Assembly (NCBI GenBank): GCA_013298595.1
Contig: JAAFIG010000004.1
Span: forward strand, 1 to 64,000
Direction of reading: 5' to 3'
Length of the DNA stretch: 64,000 nucleotides
Origin: Deinococcales bacterium
Lineage (GTDB): Bacteria > Deinococcota > Deinococci > Deinococcales > JAAFIG01
Positions 25,980-33,879 of the stretch are shown piece by piece (the first letter of the stretch is position 1; each line of letters starts with the position of its first letter). A model generated the notes under the pieces. That model made no database searches and was not told the DNA's origin. It was given only the letters and a program-made list of their open reading frames with translations. The translations under genes and the position numbers were made by a program.

Positions 25980-26422
25980 CTCGAGGTTTTGGCTGTGGCT
26001 TGTAGTTTGATTTTATACAATGCTGCATTTGCTGTTTCACCAACTGCCTCGTACAAAGCAATCAATTCCTCAAATACATACGGGTCTGGTTCGCCATCTG
26101 CGGCAAACTCTTGCTCGAGTTGCAGTTGCATAGCAATGGCTTCTTGATACCGCTGCAAACTGCGAAAAGTCCAAGCAGTCATCCAACGCGAAATGCGTGC
26201 ACCTCGCGTATCACCGCGTAATTCACAAGCTTTTCTGGATAAATCAAAATGCTCGAGTGCCTCTGCAAACCGACCCACTTGATGCAAGCTATAACCAACG
26301 TTTTGCTGCACTGAACCTTCCCATTTTTTAGCTTCAGGATCGCTCGAGGCTTGCAGGAAAGTTAAAGTCTGCAAATTCCAGTGTAGTAAATCCTCGGGGC
26401 TAGTGTCAACAAATGCCATCAT
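25976..26422 (-). CDS. C-terminal part of a TPR protein separated by a frameshift
   Basis: The 148-residue reading frame contains TPR-like helices: WEGSVQQNVGYSLHQVGRFAEALEHFD and a second unit with RSLQRYQEAIAMQL, ending in EPDPYVFEELIALYEAVG. It starts at ATGATG overlapping the stop of the upstream fragment (26419-26799) in ATGA. The upstream ending DALHM continues naturally into MAFVDTSPEDLLHWN, as in intact TPR homologues I recall, so this is probably the second half of one gene. Restart at the overlapping ATG could still produce it. It converges with the APH-like gene with overlapping stops. Confidence 0.75.
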   Translation of the reverse strand: MMAFVDTSPEDLLHWNLQTLTFLQASSDPEAKKWEGSVQQNVGYSLHQVGRFAEALEHFDLSRKACELRGDTRGARISRWMTAWTFRSLQRYQEAIAMQLQLEQEFAADGEPDPYVFEELIALYEAVGETANAALYKIKLQATAKTSS

Positions 26423-26799
26423 GTCATGTGCAACGCATCAATTGCCAAGCCATCCAATTGGGCATCTCGAGCCAAAGCAAAAGCTTTGAGAAACGCATCT
26501 CGAGCTGTGCTTCTGGCAGCGTCGGTTTGCGAATCTTTATTATGAGTAGCAGAGCAAAATGTCCGACCCCATTCAATCCAAAAACGCACATTGGCTTGGG
26601 CACTAGCTCTACCAAGATCAGGCTCGAGCAATCCTGCGAATGCTCGAGCCTGATCGAACTGCTCGCGAATGCCATATGTTCTAGCAATTTGCGTTTGTAG
26701 AATCAGAGCTTCATCGCTTGATGCAGTCTCGAGGGCAGCCCTGAACCGAGTTTCTGTACCAGCAGGGTCTTGATGATTCCACATTTCCGAAATGTCCAT
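26419..26799 (-). CDS. N-terminal part of the same frameshifted TPR protein
   Basis: The 126-residue frame contains short helical repeats, for example DPAGTETRFRAALETA and DQARAFAGLLEPDLGRA, and ends LDGLAIDALHMT before a stop. A 5-bp tandem repeat CATGT (26420-26424 and 26425-26429) lies at the break. Deleting one unit restores a single frame of about 275 residues. The ATG at 26799 has TACAGT 7 nt upstream; a GTG at 26802 is also possible. The protein's function is unknown beyond probable protein-protein contacts. Confidence 0.7.
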   Translation of the reverse strand: MDISEMWNHQDPAGTETRFRAALETASSDEALILQTQIARTYGIREQFDQARAFAGLLEPDLGRASAQANVRFWIEWGRTFCSATHNKDSQTDAARSTARDAFLKAFALARDAQLDGLAIDALHMT

Positions 26800-26840
26800 C
26801 ACGTAAACTGTATCAGAAAAATGTTTTTAAATAACAGTCC

Positions 26841-27635
26841 TCAGGCTCGAGCAAAAGGTATTTGCAACTCGATACGAAAAACATTTTCGCTCACAGCTTG
26901 ATACACCTGCCGTGTCACCCCTCTCGAGGTAAAACCAAGTTCCTCAAGCCAAGTGTGTAGAAACGTAATTGCCTGTGTCATGGTTTCATCTGTGTAATGA
27001 CCAACATACTCGAGACACGCTGCTTCAGGCACAGGTTCGAGAGTTGTGAGCGTTGCGCGTTTGAAATCTTTGGCTTCCTTCAATGGGTGAATCAACTCTG
27101 GAATTGGATATTCGTTTGTTTCATGCCAGAAAATGCTGTGTGGTACAACCTGACCAGACTCGAGAAATGGCTTTAAGTCCGTTGCAAATACTTCAATGAG
27201 TTGAGAAATATCTTGCCCACCTTCAGGCAGTTGCAGCACTAAACGAGCATCTTGGAACGAAGCCACCAATTGACTTGGCAAGGCTTTAATTTCTACTTGA
27301 AACATGATTTTCTCCTTAGAACAACAAAGTAAGTAAGCCTCGAGGCGATCTAACCGCGTTTGTTCAGTCAGAATTCGTTGCTCGAGAACAATTTTTTGTC
27401 GCTGCAATACAGGCTCGAGATTCGGTTTGTCTACTAAAGATTTAATTTCCTCGAGTGAAAAACCAAGGTCTTTGAAAAGTAAAATCTTTTGCAGCACAGG
27501 AATTTGCTTAACACTGTATTCTCGGTACGCGGTTTGAGAATCCACTTTGGATGGTTTGAGTAAACCAATGGCATCGTAATGCCGCAGCATTCGAGGACTG
27601 ATATGGCAGATACGGGCAAGTTCGGATATTTTCAT
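26841..27635 (-). CDS. MerR-family activator with GyrI-like effector domain
   Basis: A one-component regulator of 264 residues. The N-terminal winged helix MKISELARICHISPRMLRHYDAIGLL is typical of MerR/BmrR/TipA proteins; a dimerisation helix (about 75-110) follows with a Cys pair (CC) at its end. Residues 115-264 form a GyrI-like/SOUL ligand domain with a small hydrophobic pocket, as in multidrug sensors. The ATG at 27635 is chosen; a GTG at 27659 adds eight residues. A dyad at 27656-27685 just upstream is a candidate operator for autoregulation. Confidence 0.88.
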   Translation of the reverse strand: MKISELARICHISPRMLRHYDAIGLLKPSKVDSQTAYREYSVKQIPVLQKILLFKDLGFSLEEIKSLVDKPNLEPVLQRQKIVLEQRILTEQTRLDRLEAYLLCCSKEKIMFQVEIKALPSQLVASFQDARLVLQLPEGGQDISQLIEVFATDLKPFLESGQVVPHSIFWHETNEYPIPELIHPLKEAKDFKRATLTTLEPVPEAACLEYVGHYTDETMTQAITFLHTWLEELGFTSRGVTRQVYQAVSENVFRIELQIPFARA

Positions 27636-27655
27636 GAGCGCTCGAGAATCAGTTT

Positions 27656-27685
27656 GCACTTTGACATATTGATAAAGTCAAGTGC
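27656..27685 (-). promoter_or_regulatory. candidate MerR operator and promoter
   Basis: GCACTTTGAC (27656-27665) mirrors GTCAAGTGC (27677-27685) with one unpaired base. On the minus strand it reads CACTTGAC, an AT-rich centre, then GTCAAAGTG, so TTGAC can serve as a -35. It begins 20 bp upstream of the merR ATG and overlaps the 3' end of the neighbouring phosphoesterase gene. MerR proteins commonly bind such dyads between -35 and -10. Confidence 0.45.
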
Positions 27686-28472
27686 TTTGCAAAAAAACTT
27701 GAACTGCGTTCTCGAGACTGATTTGGTTGGCATCAACAGCTTGTAAGTATTGCTGTAAAAACCTGTTCAGATAGCCTTTGCCAGTTAGAAGCTCAAGCCT
27801 GAGCAAATGCCCTAATACACCTATTTCTGAAATATAAGTGTCGCTAAAATCTGCCAAGGCAGCTTCTAAATTGTAAGGCACAAACCTTGGCTCGAGACTC
27901 CAAACACTGCGTTTGGTCAGAATCGCATACTGGGCTTCTAATCGTCCACCAAGTGGTACTCCTGCTGACTCGAGTGTATACACTGTGCGGTTATCCCAGT
28001 TTCTTGTCAACCATTTGTGATTGTGTCCACGTACAATAAAAGGCTCAGTTGTGTCAGCAAACATAGCACGGAGGTCATCGGCACTCGAGTCTAAAGTAAT
28101 GCTTTCGCTAAGGCTTCTAGCAGTCGCGTGCGTGATGAGTAAATCTGGATACCTGTAAACTCGAGGCAAAGCCTGCATCGTTTCTAGTTGTGTCTGAGAG
28201 AACTGGGCATGAGTCCAACGAATTGGTTGAAAACGGGCTTGGTCAAATAGCTGATTTATCCCTACTGAATACATATATTCTTCGTGATTGCCCTGTAATA
28301 CAGGACAATTCAGTGCCATGACCATTTCAAAACATTGTCTTGAGTGAGGGTATTGGTTGACAACATCACCAGCGATTACAATTTCATCCACGGCTTGATT
28401 TTGAATATCCTCGAGAATTGCCTCGAGTGCATGGAGATTACCGTGGATGTCTGAAACAATCGCTATTCGCAT
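27678..28472 (-). CDS. calcineurin-like metallophosphoesterase
   Basis: A 264-residue phosphoesterase with the standard motifs in order: MRIAIVSDIHGN (1-12), IAGDVVNQYP, LQGNHEEYM, THA near 115 and RGHNHKW (about 155). All metal ligands are present. The family acts on phosphodiesters of nucleotides or other substrates, and the target is not readable here. TAGAGT lies 7 nt before the ATG at 28472; a GTG three codons upstream is possible. It may be transcribed with the merR gene that follows. Confidence 0.85.
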   Translation of the reverse strand: MRIAIVSDIHGNLHALEAILEDIQNQAVDEIVIAGDVVNQYPHSRQCFEMVMALNCPVLQGNHEEYMYSVGINQLFDQARFQPIRWTHAQFSQTQLETMQALPRVYRYPDLLITHATARSLSESITLDSSADDLRAMFADTTEPFIVRGHNHKWLTRNWDNRTVYTLESAGVPLGGRLEAQYAILTKRSVWSLEPRFVPYNLEAALADFSDTYISEIGVLGHLLRLELLTGKGYLNRFLQQYLQAVDANQISLENAVQVFLQST

Positions 28473-28489
28473 AGAATACACTCTAGTTG

Positions 28490-29359
28490 TTACTTAAATT
28501 TCACCTCTCCGCGTCCAGACAATGGAAACGGAGTCTCGAGATATGATGCCCTCAGCATATAGGATTCGAGTTTGTGCCAAACCATCTGGTATTCCGTGCG
28601 TTTTTCAAAAGTTTGCATTAGCCAAGCTTCCAATTGAAAGAATCTACGGGTAGCTTGGGCAATCCAATAAGGAAAGTGCTTATCTACTACATACATGCCG
28701 CCACGTCGCCCCTCGAGCAGAATTTCTGGGCTATCGGTAGTGCTTGAACCGCCAAAATGAATAGCTGTTTCGGGAAGAATCTCGAGCTGGTACCCTGCTT
28801 TTAAGGCTCGCCAGCACCAATCGTATTCTTCGTTGTAGAAGAAAAAGTTTTCATCAAAGCCCCCAATTTTTTGAAGAACGTCGCGCCGTGTAGCAATTAA
28901 GTAACCATGAAGCATATTGACTCGAGTTGGTTTCGTAATTGTGATGTAATTAGGTAAATACCAAGCGAGTGGTCCAAATGATTGTTGTTTTTTCCCATTG
29001 GCTTGTAATGGTACTGGAGCAACAGCCGCGACATTAGGTACTGCCAATAATTGTTTTTTCATGGCAAGTATTGCAACTCGAGTCAGCAGCACATCTGAAT
29101 TCATCCAAATCAGAATATTATGTTTAGCTATTTCACTAGCACGATTCAGTGCGTGTCCATAACCATGATTGGCAATCTCGAGCAGTCGCACATTGGGGTA
29201 ATGACGAATTAATTCAATCGAACCATCGGTACTCCCACCATCCGCTACAATAATTTCAGCTTCTGCAACTTGGGTGCAGAGTGTATCTAAGGTTTGTTGT
29301 AATGCTTGTGCCCCATTAAATGAAGGGATACAAATACTCACATCATATAATTGATCCAT
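28490..29359 (-). CDS. family 2 glycosyltransferase, rhamnosyltransferase-like
   Basis: An inverting GT-A enzyme of 289 residues for surface glycan synthesis. SICIPSFNGA opens the nucleotide-sugar fold, ADGGSTDGS binds the base, WMNSDVLL carries the metal-binding aspartate, and FFFYNEEYDWCWRALKAGY with an HFGG tail is the acceptor motif of the WbbL/RfbF rhamnosyltransferase group. ATG 29359 lies 1 nt after the stop of the upstream WbsX gene (TAGGATG). Last of a three-gene glycan operon. Confidence 0.88.
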   Translation of the reverse strand: MDQLYDVSICIPSFNGAQALQQTLDTLCTQVAEAEIIVADGGSTDGSIELIRHYPNVRLLEIANHGYGHALNRASEIAKHNILIWMNSDVLLTRVAILAMKKQLLAVPNVAAVAPVPLQANGKKQQSFGPLAWYLPNYITITKPTRVNMLHGYLIATRRDVLQKIGGFDENFFFYNEEYDWCWRALKAGYQLEILPETAIHFGGSSTTDSPEILLEGRRGGMYVVDKHFPYWIAQATRRFFQLEAWLMQTFEKRTEYQMVWHKLESYMLRASYLETPFPLSGRGEVKFK

Positions 29360-29360
29360 C

Positions 29361-30503
29361 CTAAAGCCCTTTTCGTCGCTCGAGCACTGATTTAATGGTT
29401 TGCAGGAAAACATCTTGGTTTAATTCGTCTGGCTCGAGGTAGCAACCTTCAGCCCATTCATTCCAAGCATTAATAAAAACAATTCGTTCAGACGTTGGGC
29501 GGTGCTGAACTTTTTCAATACTGCGCTCTAACCAAGCTGCGAATAAGTTAGCATTTTGATTCTGAATAATCACTGCCCCTGCACGGCGGCGACTCGAGTT
29601 ATCCCAACTAGGAAAGACACAAGGGATGTGTTTATCTTTTAATACTGTATTCATTTGCTGTTGAGACACTTGTGCATAATCAAAAACCAAATCAAATTCG
29701 AGTTTTGGAGTCCATTGCGTAATATTTGGTTTAACGTATCCACTCAGTAATTTCCCTGTAACTGTCAGTAAATGTGCTAAATTCACACCATTTGGTGGAA
29801 TATCTTCAGATGGTTGAAAATCAATTAGTTGGTCAATCCCAGCCCTTAGCAGTTCTTGATCTATCGGCTCACCTCGAGCCATGGCAAAAACCAGAATTTC
29901 GGGTACACCAAGGGTTGTTAGGGCAGCTTTTAATTGCTTTAATCTAGTGGCTAAGGTTGGAATCAAGTTGGCTCGGTAAATCACAAACACTGGTTTATCA
30001 TCCACTCGAACATAACGCGTATCAAGAAAAGTTTGAGCTAAATAAGTTGCATGAGCTAAAGCATCATAGGTCGCATCATCTTGGGCAATTAAAACTTCAC
30101 GGTTCTGACCATCCCAACGCCTCGTCCAATTCTCATTCGCCCAACAAAGACAAAAAGCATGAGGCACCTGTGGATTTGCCAGCAGTAATTCCAATGGTTT
30201 CTCGAGCAATAACTTGCCATTAAACCAGTAATGGTAATAACAAAATGCTTCGATGCCGTGTTCTCGAGCCATTTTTGCCTGAGTAGCTTGGATTGCGAGG
30301 TTTTGTAAATCATAATAACCAAGTGTTGTGGGTACTCGAGGTTGCTGGTGATTTGGGAAACGTGGTTTAGCTTTTTTAACATTAACCCATTCTGTAAAAC
30401 CTGTCCCCCACCATAAATCATTCTCTGGAATAGTATGAAATTGCGGTAAGTATAGAGCGATTAAACGCGCTACTGACTGATAGGGAAAGGAAGAGTTAGT
30501 CAT
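29361..30503 (-). CDS. WbsX-like glycan enzyme (GH99-like domain)
   Basis: The 380-residue protein has the WbsX signature: ALYLPQFHTIPENDLWWG, GFTEWVNVKKA, GIEAFCYYHYWFNGK, CLCWANENWTRRWDG and FINAWNEWAEG. This domain is found in O-antigen and capsule loci, and although called a glycosyltransferase it resembles GH99 endo-enzymes. The catalytic role is not settled. It sits between two GT2 genes on the same strand, with 13 bp to the next gene upstream and a 1-nt gap downstream. Confidence 0.88.
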   Translation of the reverse strand: MTNSSFPYQSVARLIALYLPQFHTIPENDLWWGTGFTEWVNVKKAKPRFPNHQQPRVPTTLGYYDLQNLAIQATQAKMAREHGIEAFCYYHYWFNGKLLLEKPLELLLANPQVPHAFCLCWANENWTRRWDGQNREVLIAQDDATYDALAHATYLAQTFLDTRYVRVDDKPVFVIYRANLIPTLATRLKQLKAALTTLGVPEILVFAMARGEPIDQELLRAGIDQLIDFQPSEDIPPNGVNLAHLLTVTGKLLSGYVKPNITQWTPKLEFDLVFDYAQVSQQQMNTVLKDKHIPCVFPSWDNSSRRRAGAVIIQNQNANLFAAWLERSIEKVQHRPTSERIVFINAWNEWAEGCYLEPDELNQDVFLQTIKSVLERRKGL

Positions 30504-30516
30504 GATTTTTAGGATT

Positions 30517-31512
30517 CTACGGTAATTTGGCTGATTGACTCGAGGGTTTTTTAAATATCGTCAGGGTTTTTTGAAATGTGTTCTGCAAAGATCGCAAAAA
30601 AGGATCAGGGATTTGTAATACAAGCACGACAGTACTGGCAAGCCAATGATTTGGATAGGCTGCTTGGATTCGATGGATTGCGTCTTTGGAATCCAAAGTA
30701 AAAGTGCCGTAATTTTGTGATTTCAAAATAATAGAGAACTTATATAGGTACCACAAATGCTTTGTTTTAACAGCAGCGATGGTTGATTGGGCAAAACCCA
30801 AACTCAGACAATATGTCATAAGATCATTAAATTGTGTTACAAACACCTGAAAAAAGTTATACCCACCAGAGTTATTCTCTCGAACAAAAATACTGGCTCC
30901 AGACAACCAAGCGACTTGTCCTTGTCGTAGCTGATCGGCAAAAAGATAACACTGCGGTAAATGTGAACTATGCTCAATTGCTCGAGTTATTTGCAAATTT
31001 GTATTCTCAAAAACAAGAATAGATAAAAACGTGATATTTGTAGACAGTACCGATAAAGCTTCGTCTGCGCTGAGCAGTTGATCTTTTGCAATGAGAAGCG
31101 GTATTTTCATGGCTGTTTGAGTTTCACTAAAGGTCGAATACTCAAGTATCAGACTTTTTGCTTCTGATTTTTTAGACAATACTTGCACAATTTGGTTAAC
31201 CGATTCTGGATGAATGATATCATCATCGGAGATAATCCAAATGAATTTCCCAGTTGCGTACTTGGCGGCAACAACCACGTTAATAGAACCAATATTCGAT
31301 GCTTGTTGCACGACATTCCAGATTAATTGAGGGAAATTTTGTTGAAATGAATTTATGACTTCGACTGTATTATCTGTAGAACAATTATTAGAAATGACAA
31401 TTTCAACCTGCGCTTGCAAAGCTGTTGGTATAGCATGAACAATTGCTGTTAAGGACTGTTCGAGAAAGGCTGATCGATTATACGTGGGAATACAAATAGA
31501 TACTAATTTCAT
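30517..31512 (-). CDS. family 2 glycosyltransferase, first of the glycan operon
   Basis: A 331-residue GT2 enzyme. KLVSICIPTYNRSAFLEQSL opens the fold, ISNNCSTDNT is the nucleotide-binding loop and ISDDDII the DxD-like metal site. The C-terminal half is hydrophobic with aromatic residues and lacks the acceptor motif of the neighbouring GT2. ATG 31512 is preferred over a GTG at 31540-31542 because it begins at the conserved strand. CTCGAG is rare in this gene, only two copies in 1 kb, and codons are more AT-rich, which could mark acquired DNA. Confidence 0.85.
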   Translation of the reverse strand: MKLVSICIPTYNRSAFLEQSLTAIVHAIPTALQAQVEIVISNNCSTDNTVEVINSFQQNFPQLIWNVVQQASNIGSINVVVAAKYATGKFIWIISDDDIIHPESVNQIVQVLSKKSEAKSLILEYSTFSETQTAMKIPLLIAKDQLLSADEALSVLSTNITFLSILVFENTNLQITRAIEHSSHLPQCYLFADQLRQGQVAWLSGASIFVRENNSGGYNFFQVFVTQFNDLMTYCLSLGFAQSTIAAVKTKHLWYLYKFSIILKSQNYGTFTLDSKDAIHRIQAAYPNHWLASTVVLVLQIPDPFLRSLQNTFQKTLTIFKKPSSQSAKLP

Positions 31513-31631
31513 TGGCTCATCTCGAGTCACCTTTATTGGCACGTGTTTGCCGTAGAAAGTATAACAAAGTTATTTGGCACAATCCTCATCATTTTCAGCG
31601 CAATAATTTAAAATTTGTGAAGGTGTAATTG

Positions 31632-33863
31632 ATGTTTTGGCAAACATTTGCAATTTGGGTTTCTCGACATCCGCTTCGGGTATTGTTACTTTGGGTTGCT
31701 CTTTTTGCAGTAGCTGCACCATTAGCGAGTACTGCTGCAAGCCGATTTAAAGTCACCAGCAGTGCTGATGAATCCAATGAGTCGTTTCAAGTTGCTATCA
31801 AACTCATCTCTGAATTTAAACAAATTCCTCAAGATTCTTTAATTGTTGTCAGTAACTCTGACCAAGCAAGCACTGCACGACCATTCAAGGATATGTATCA
31901 ACAACTTATTCAGCGTTTAAATACAATTTCTGGCATTAATAGTATCACCCGTTACGATCAACCTTCTTTACTTAAATTAAATGGCAAAATCAAAAATAAA
32001 TTTGTCACTGCCACACTAGTCAGTGTGCCTTCTGGCGAAACCAGTATGATTAGTAGCATTCGACAAGAATTACAAAGAATGAATTCAACAACAACGCAAT
32101 GGTATTTAACTGGTGCCAGTGCGATTACTCGAGATTTTGCTGAATCTTCCGAGCGTGATGTAAAAAATGGCGAACTGACTGCTTTACCTTTAACAGCTTT
32201 GATTTTAATTATAACCTTTGGTTCGTTGATTGCAGCTGGTTTACCAATCGTGGTGGGTTTATTTTCTATTACCACAGCTTTAGCAGCTTTAGCATTACTA
32301 GCCAATATCACCCCAATCTCGAGTTTTGCTCAGAGTGTTGTGACACTCTTTGGTTTAGGTGCCGGTATTGACTATGCTTTGCTGATTGTCAATCGTTTCC
32401 GTGAAGAATTAAAAACAGGCTCGAGTGTTGCCATTGCTACTCAACAAACCATCCTAACAGCTGGTAGAGCCGTACTGCTTAGTGGTTTAACTGTGGCAAT
32501 TGCCTTAGGTGCTTTGTTGATTCCAAACTACCCATTTACCAGATCTTTAGGTATTGCAGGGCTTTTAGTGGTTAGTATTACTGTGCTGACTGCCATAACT
32601 GCTTTGCCTGCCCTACTCAGAATGCTTGGTGAGAATGTTAATTTCCCACGGCGTTTATATCGTTTTACTCGAGCTTCACGCCAACAACAATTCTGGGGCA
32701 AACTTGCCGAGACTGTGATGCAAAAACCATTGCTGTATGGTGGTATTGTCATGGTGTTTTTGATTGTCCTTGCATTACCAGCCTTGAGTCTTAAATTTGG
32801 GTATACAGGCGCATTTGGCTTGGCTCCAAGTATTGAATCTCGCAAAGGACTCGAGTTAATTCGACCACTCGAATTAGGTGGGGCATTAGATGCCTTTGAA
32901 ATTATTGTTGATCTTGGTCAGAAAAATGCGTATACAGCTGAAACTCGAGCCAAGTATCGCAAATTAGATAAGAATTTAAGTGCCCAAAAAGAAGTTCGTT
33001 TGGTTATTTCACCGTTTCTAACAAGTCGAATACCAAATTCAGGTAGCAATACTTTAACACAACCATCCTTGGTTGATTTAGTGCGCTTAACCAGACAATT
33101 TATTACTGATGATCGGCGATATTTGCGGGTTGCTGTTATTCCAAAACAACCATTAGCCCCCGCTGAAATAGATGCTTGGATTGCGATGCTGAGACTCGAG
33201 ACAAGCAGAGCAGGTTTTACGGCTTTTCAATTAGGTGGTCAACCTGTGACGACCAGTGAAATCAATCGCTCTTTATTGGGTTCAATGATTCCGGCTGTAC
33301 TTGCAGTATTTGTCGTAACTTTTTTCATGATGGTTTTTGCTTTTCGTTCTTTGTTAATTCCCTTGAAATCCATTTTCCTGAATACTCTGACTATTGCAGC
33401 TACGTTTGGTATTCTCACCTTGGTTTTTCAGTATGGCTGGTTTGCACAACTTATTGGTGCGCCAACCGATGTTGGTGTCATAGATGTTACATTACCTTTA
33501 GTATTATTTGCTATTAGTTTTGGACTTTCAATGGATTACGAAATTTTTCTATTGGCCCGAGTACAAGAAGCCCATAATAGTGGTTTAAGCACAAATGAAA
33601 GCGTCAAACAAGCTGTTGAAAAAACAGCTGGCGTAATTACCAGTGCTGCTCTCATCATGGTCATCGTCTTTGCTGCTTTCATTCCAGGTGTGGTCATTGC
33701 CAATAAAACCATAGGGCTTGGTTTAGTAATTGCTGTTTTTCTGGATGCAACAGTAGTACGTCTGATACTGGTACCAGCCGCTATGGTATTGGCAGGAAAA
33801 TGGAATTGGTGGTTGCCAACCTTTTTTGAAAAATACTTACCAAAAATCAAACTCGAGCATTAA
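31632..33863 (+). CDS. MMPL/RND-family transporter
   Basis: An integral inner-membrane exporter of 743 residues with the MMPL layout: one N-terminal helix, a soluble loop (about 35-170), five to six helices (180-370), a second loop (395-540) and five to six helices. GLGAGIDYALLIVNRFREEL and SFGLSMDYEIFLLARVQEA are the two duplicated membrane motifs with proton-relay Asp-Tyr. Mycobacterial MmpL proteins move lipids. GAAGGTG lies 7 nt before ATG 31632. The ABC exporter begins 16 bp after the stop, so the pair is probably one operon. Confidence 0.92.
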   Translation: MFWQTFAIWVSRHPLRVLLLWVALFAVAAPLASTAASRFKVTSSADESNESFQVAIKLISEFKQIPQDSLIVVSNSDQASTARPFKDMYQQLIQRLNTISGINSITRYDQPSLLKLNGKIKNKFVTATLVSVPSGETSMISSIRQELQRMNSTTTQWYLTGASAITRDFAESSERDVKNGELTALPLTALILIITFGSLIAAGLPIVVGLFSITTALAALALLANITPISSFAQSVVTLFGLGAGIDYALLIVNRFREELKTGSSVAIATQQTILTAGRAVLLSGLTVAIALGALLIPNYPFTRSLGIAGLLVVSITVLTAITALPALLRMLGENVNFPRRLYRFTRASRQQQFWGKLAETVMQKPLLYGGIVMVFLIVLALPALSLKFGYTGAFGLAPSIESRKGLELIRPLELGGALDAFEIIVDLGQKNAYTAETRAKYRKLDKNLSAQKEVRLVISPFLTSRIPNSGSNTLTQPSLVDLVRLTRQFITDDRRYLRVAVIPKQPLAPAEIDAWIAMLRLETSRAGFTAFQLGGQPVTTSEINRSLLGSMIPAVLAVFVVTFFMMVFAFRSLLIPLKSIFLNTLTIAATFGILTLVFQYGWFAQLIGAPTDVGVIDVTLPLVLFAISFGLSMDYEIFLLARVQEAHNSGLSTNESVKQAVEKTAGVITSAALIMVIVFAAFIPGVVIANKTIGLGLVIAVFLDATVVRLILVPAAMVLAGKWNWWLPTFFEKYLPKIKLEH

Positions 33864-33879
33864 AGGTATAGTGGTGAAA

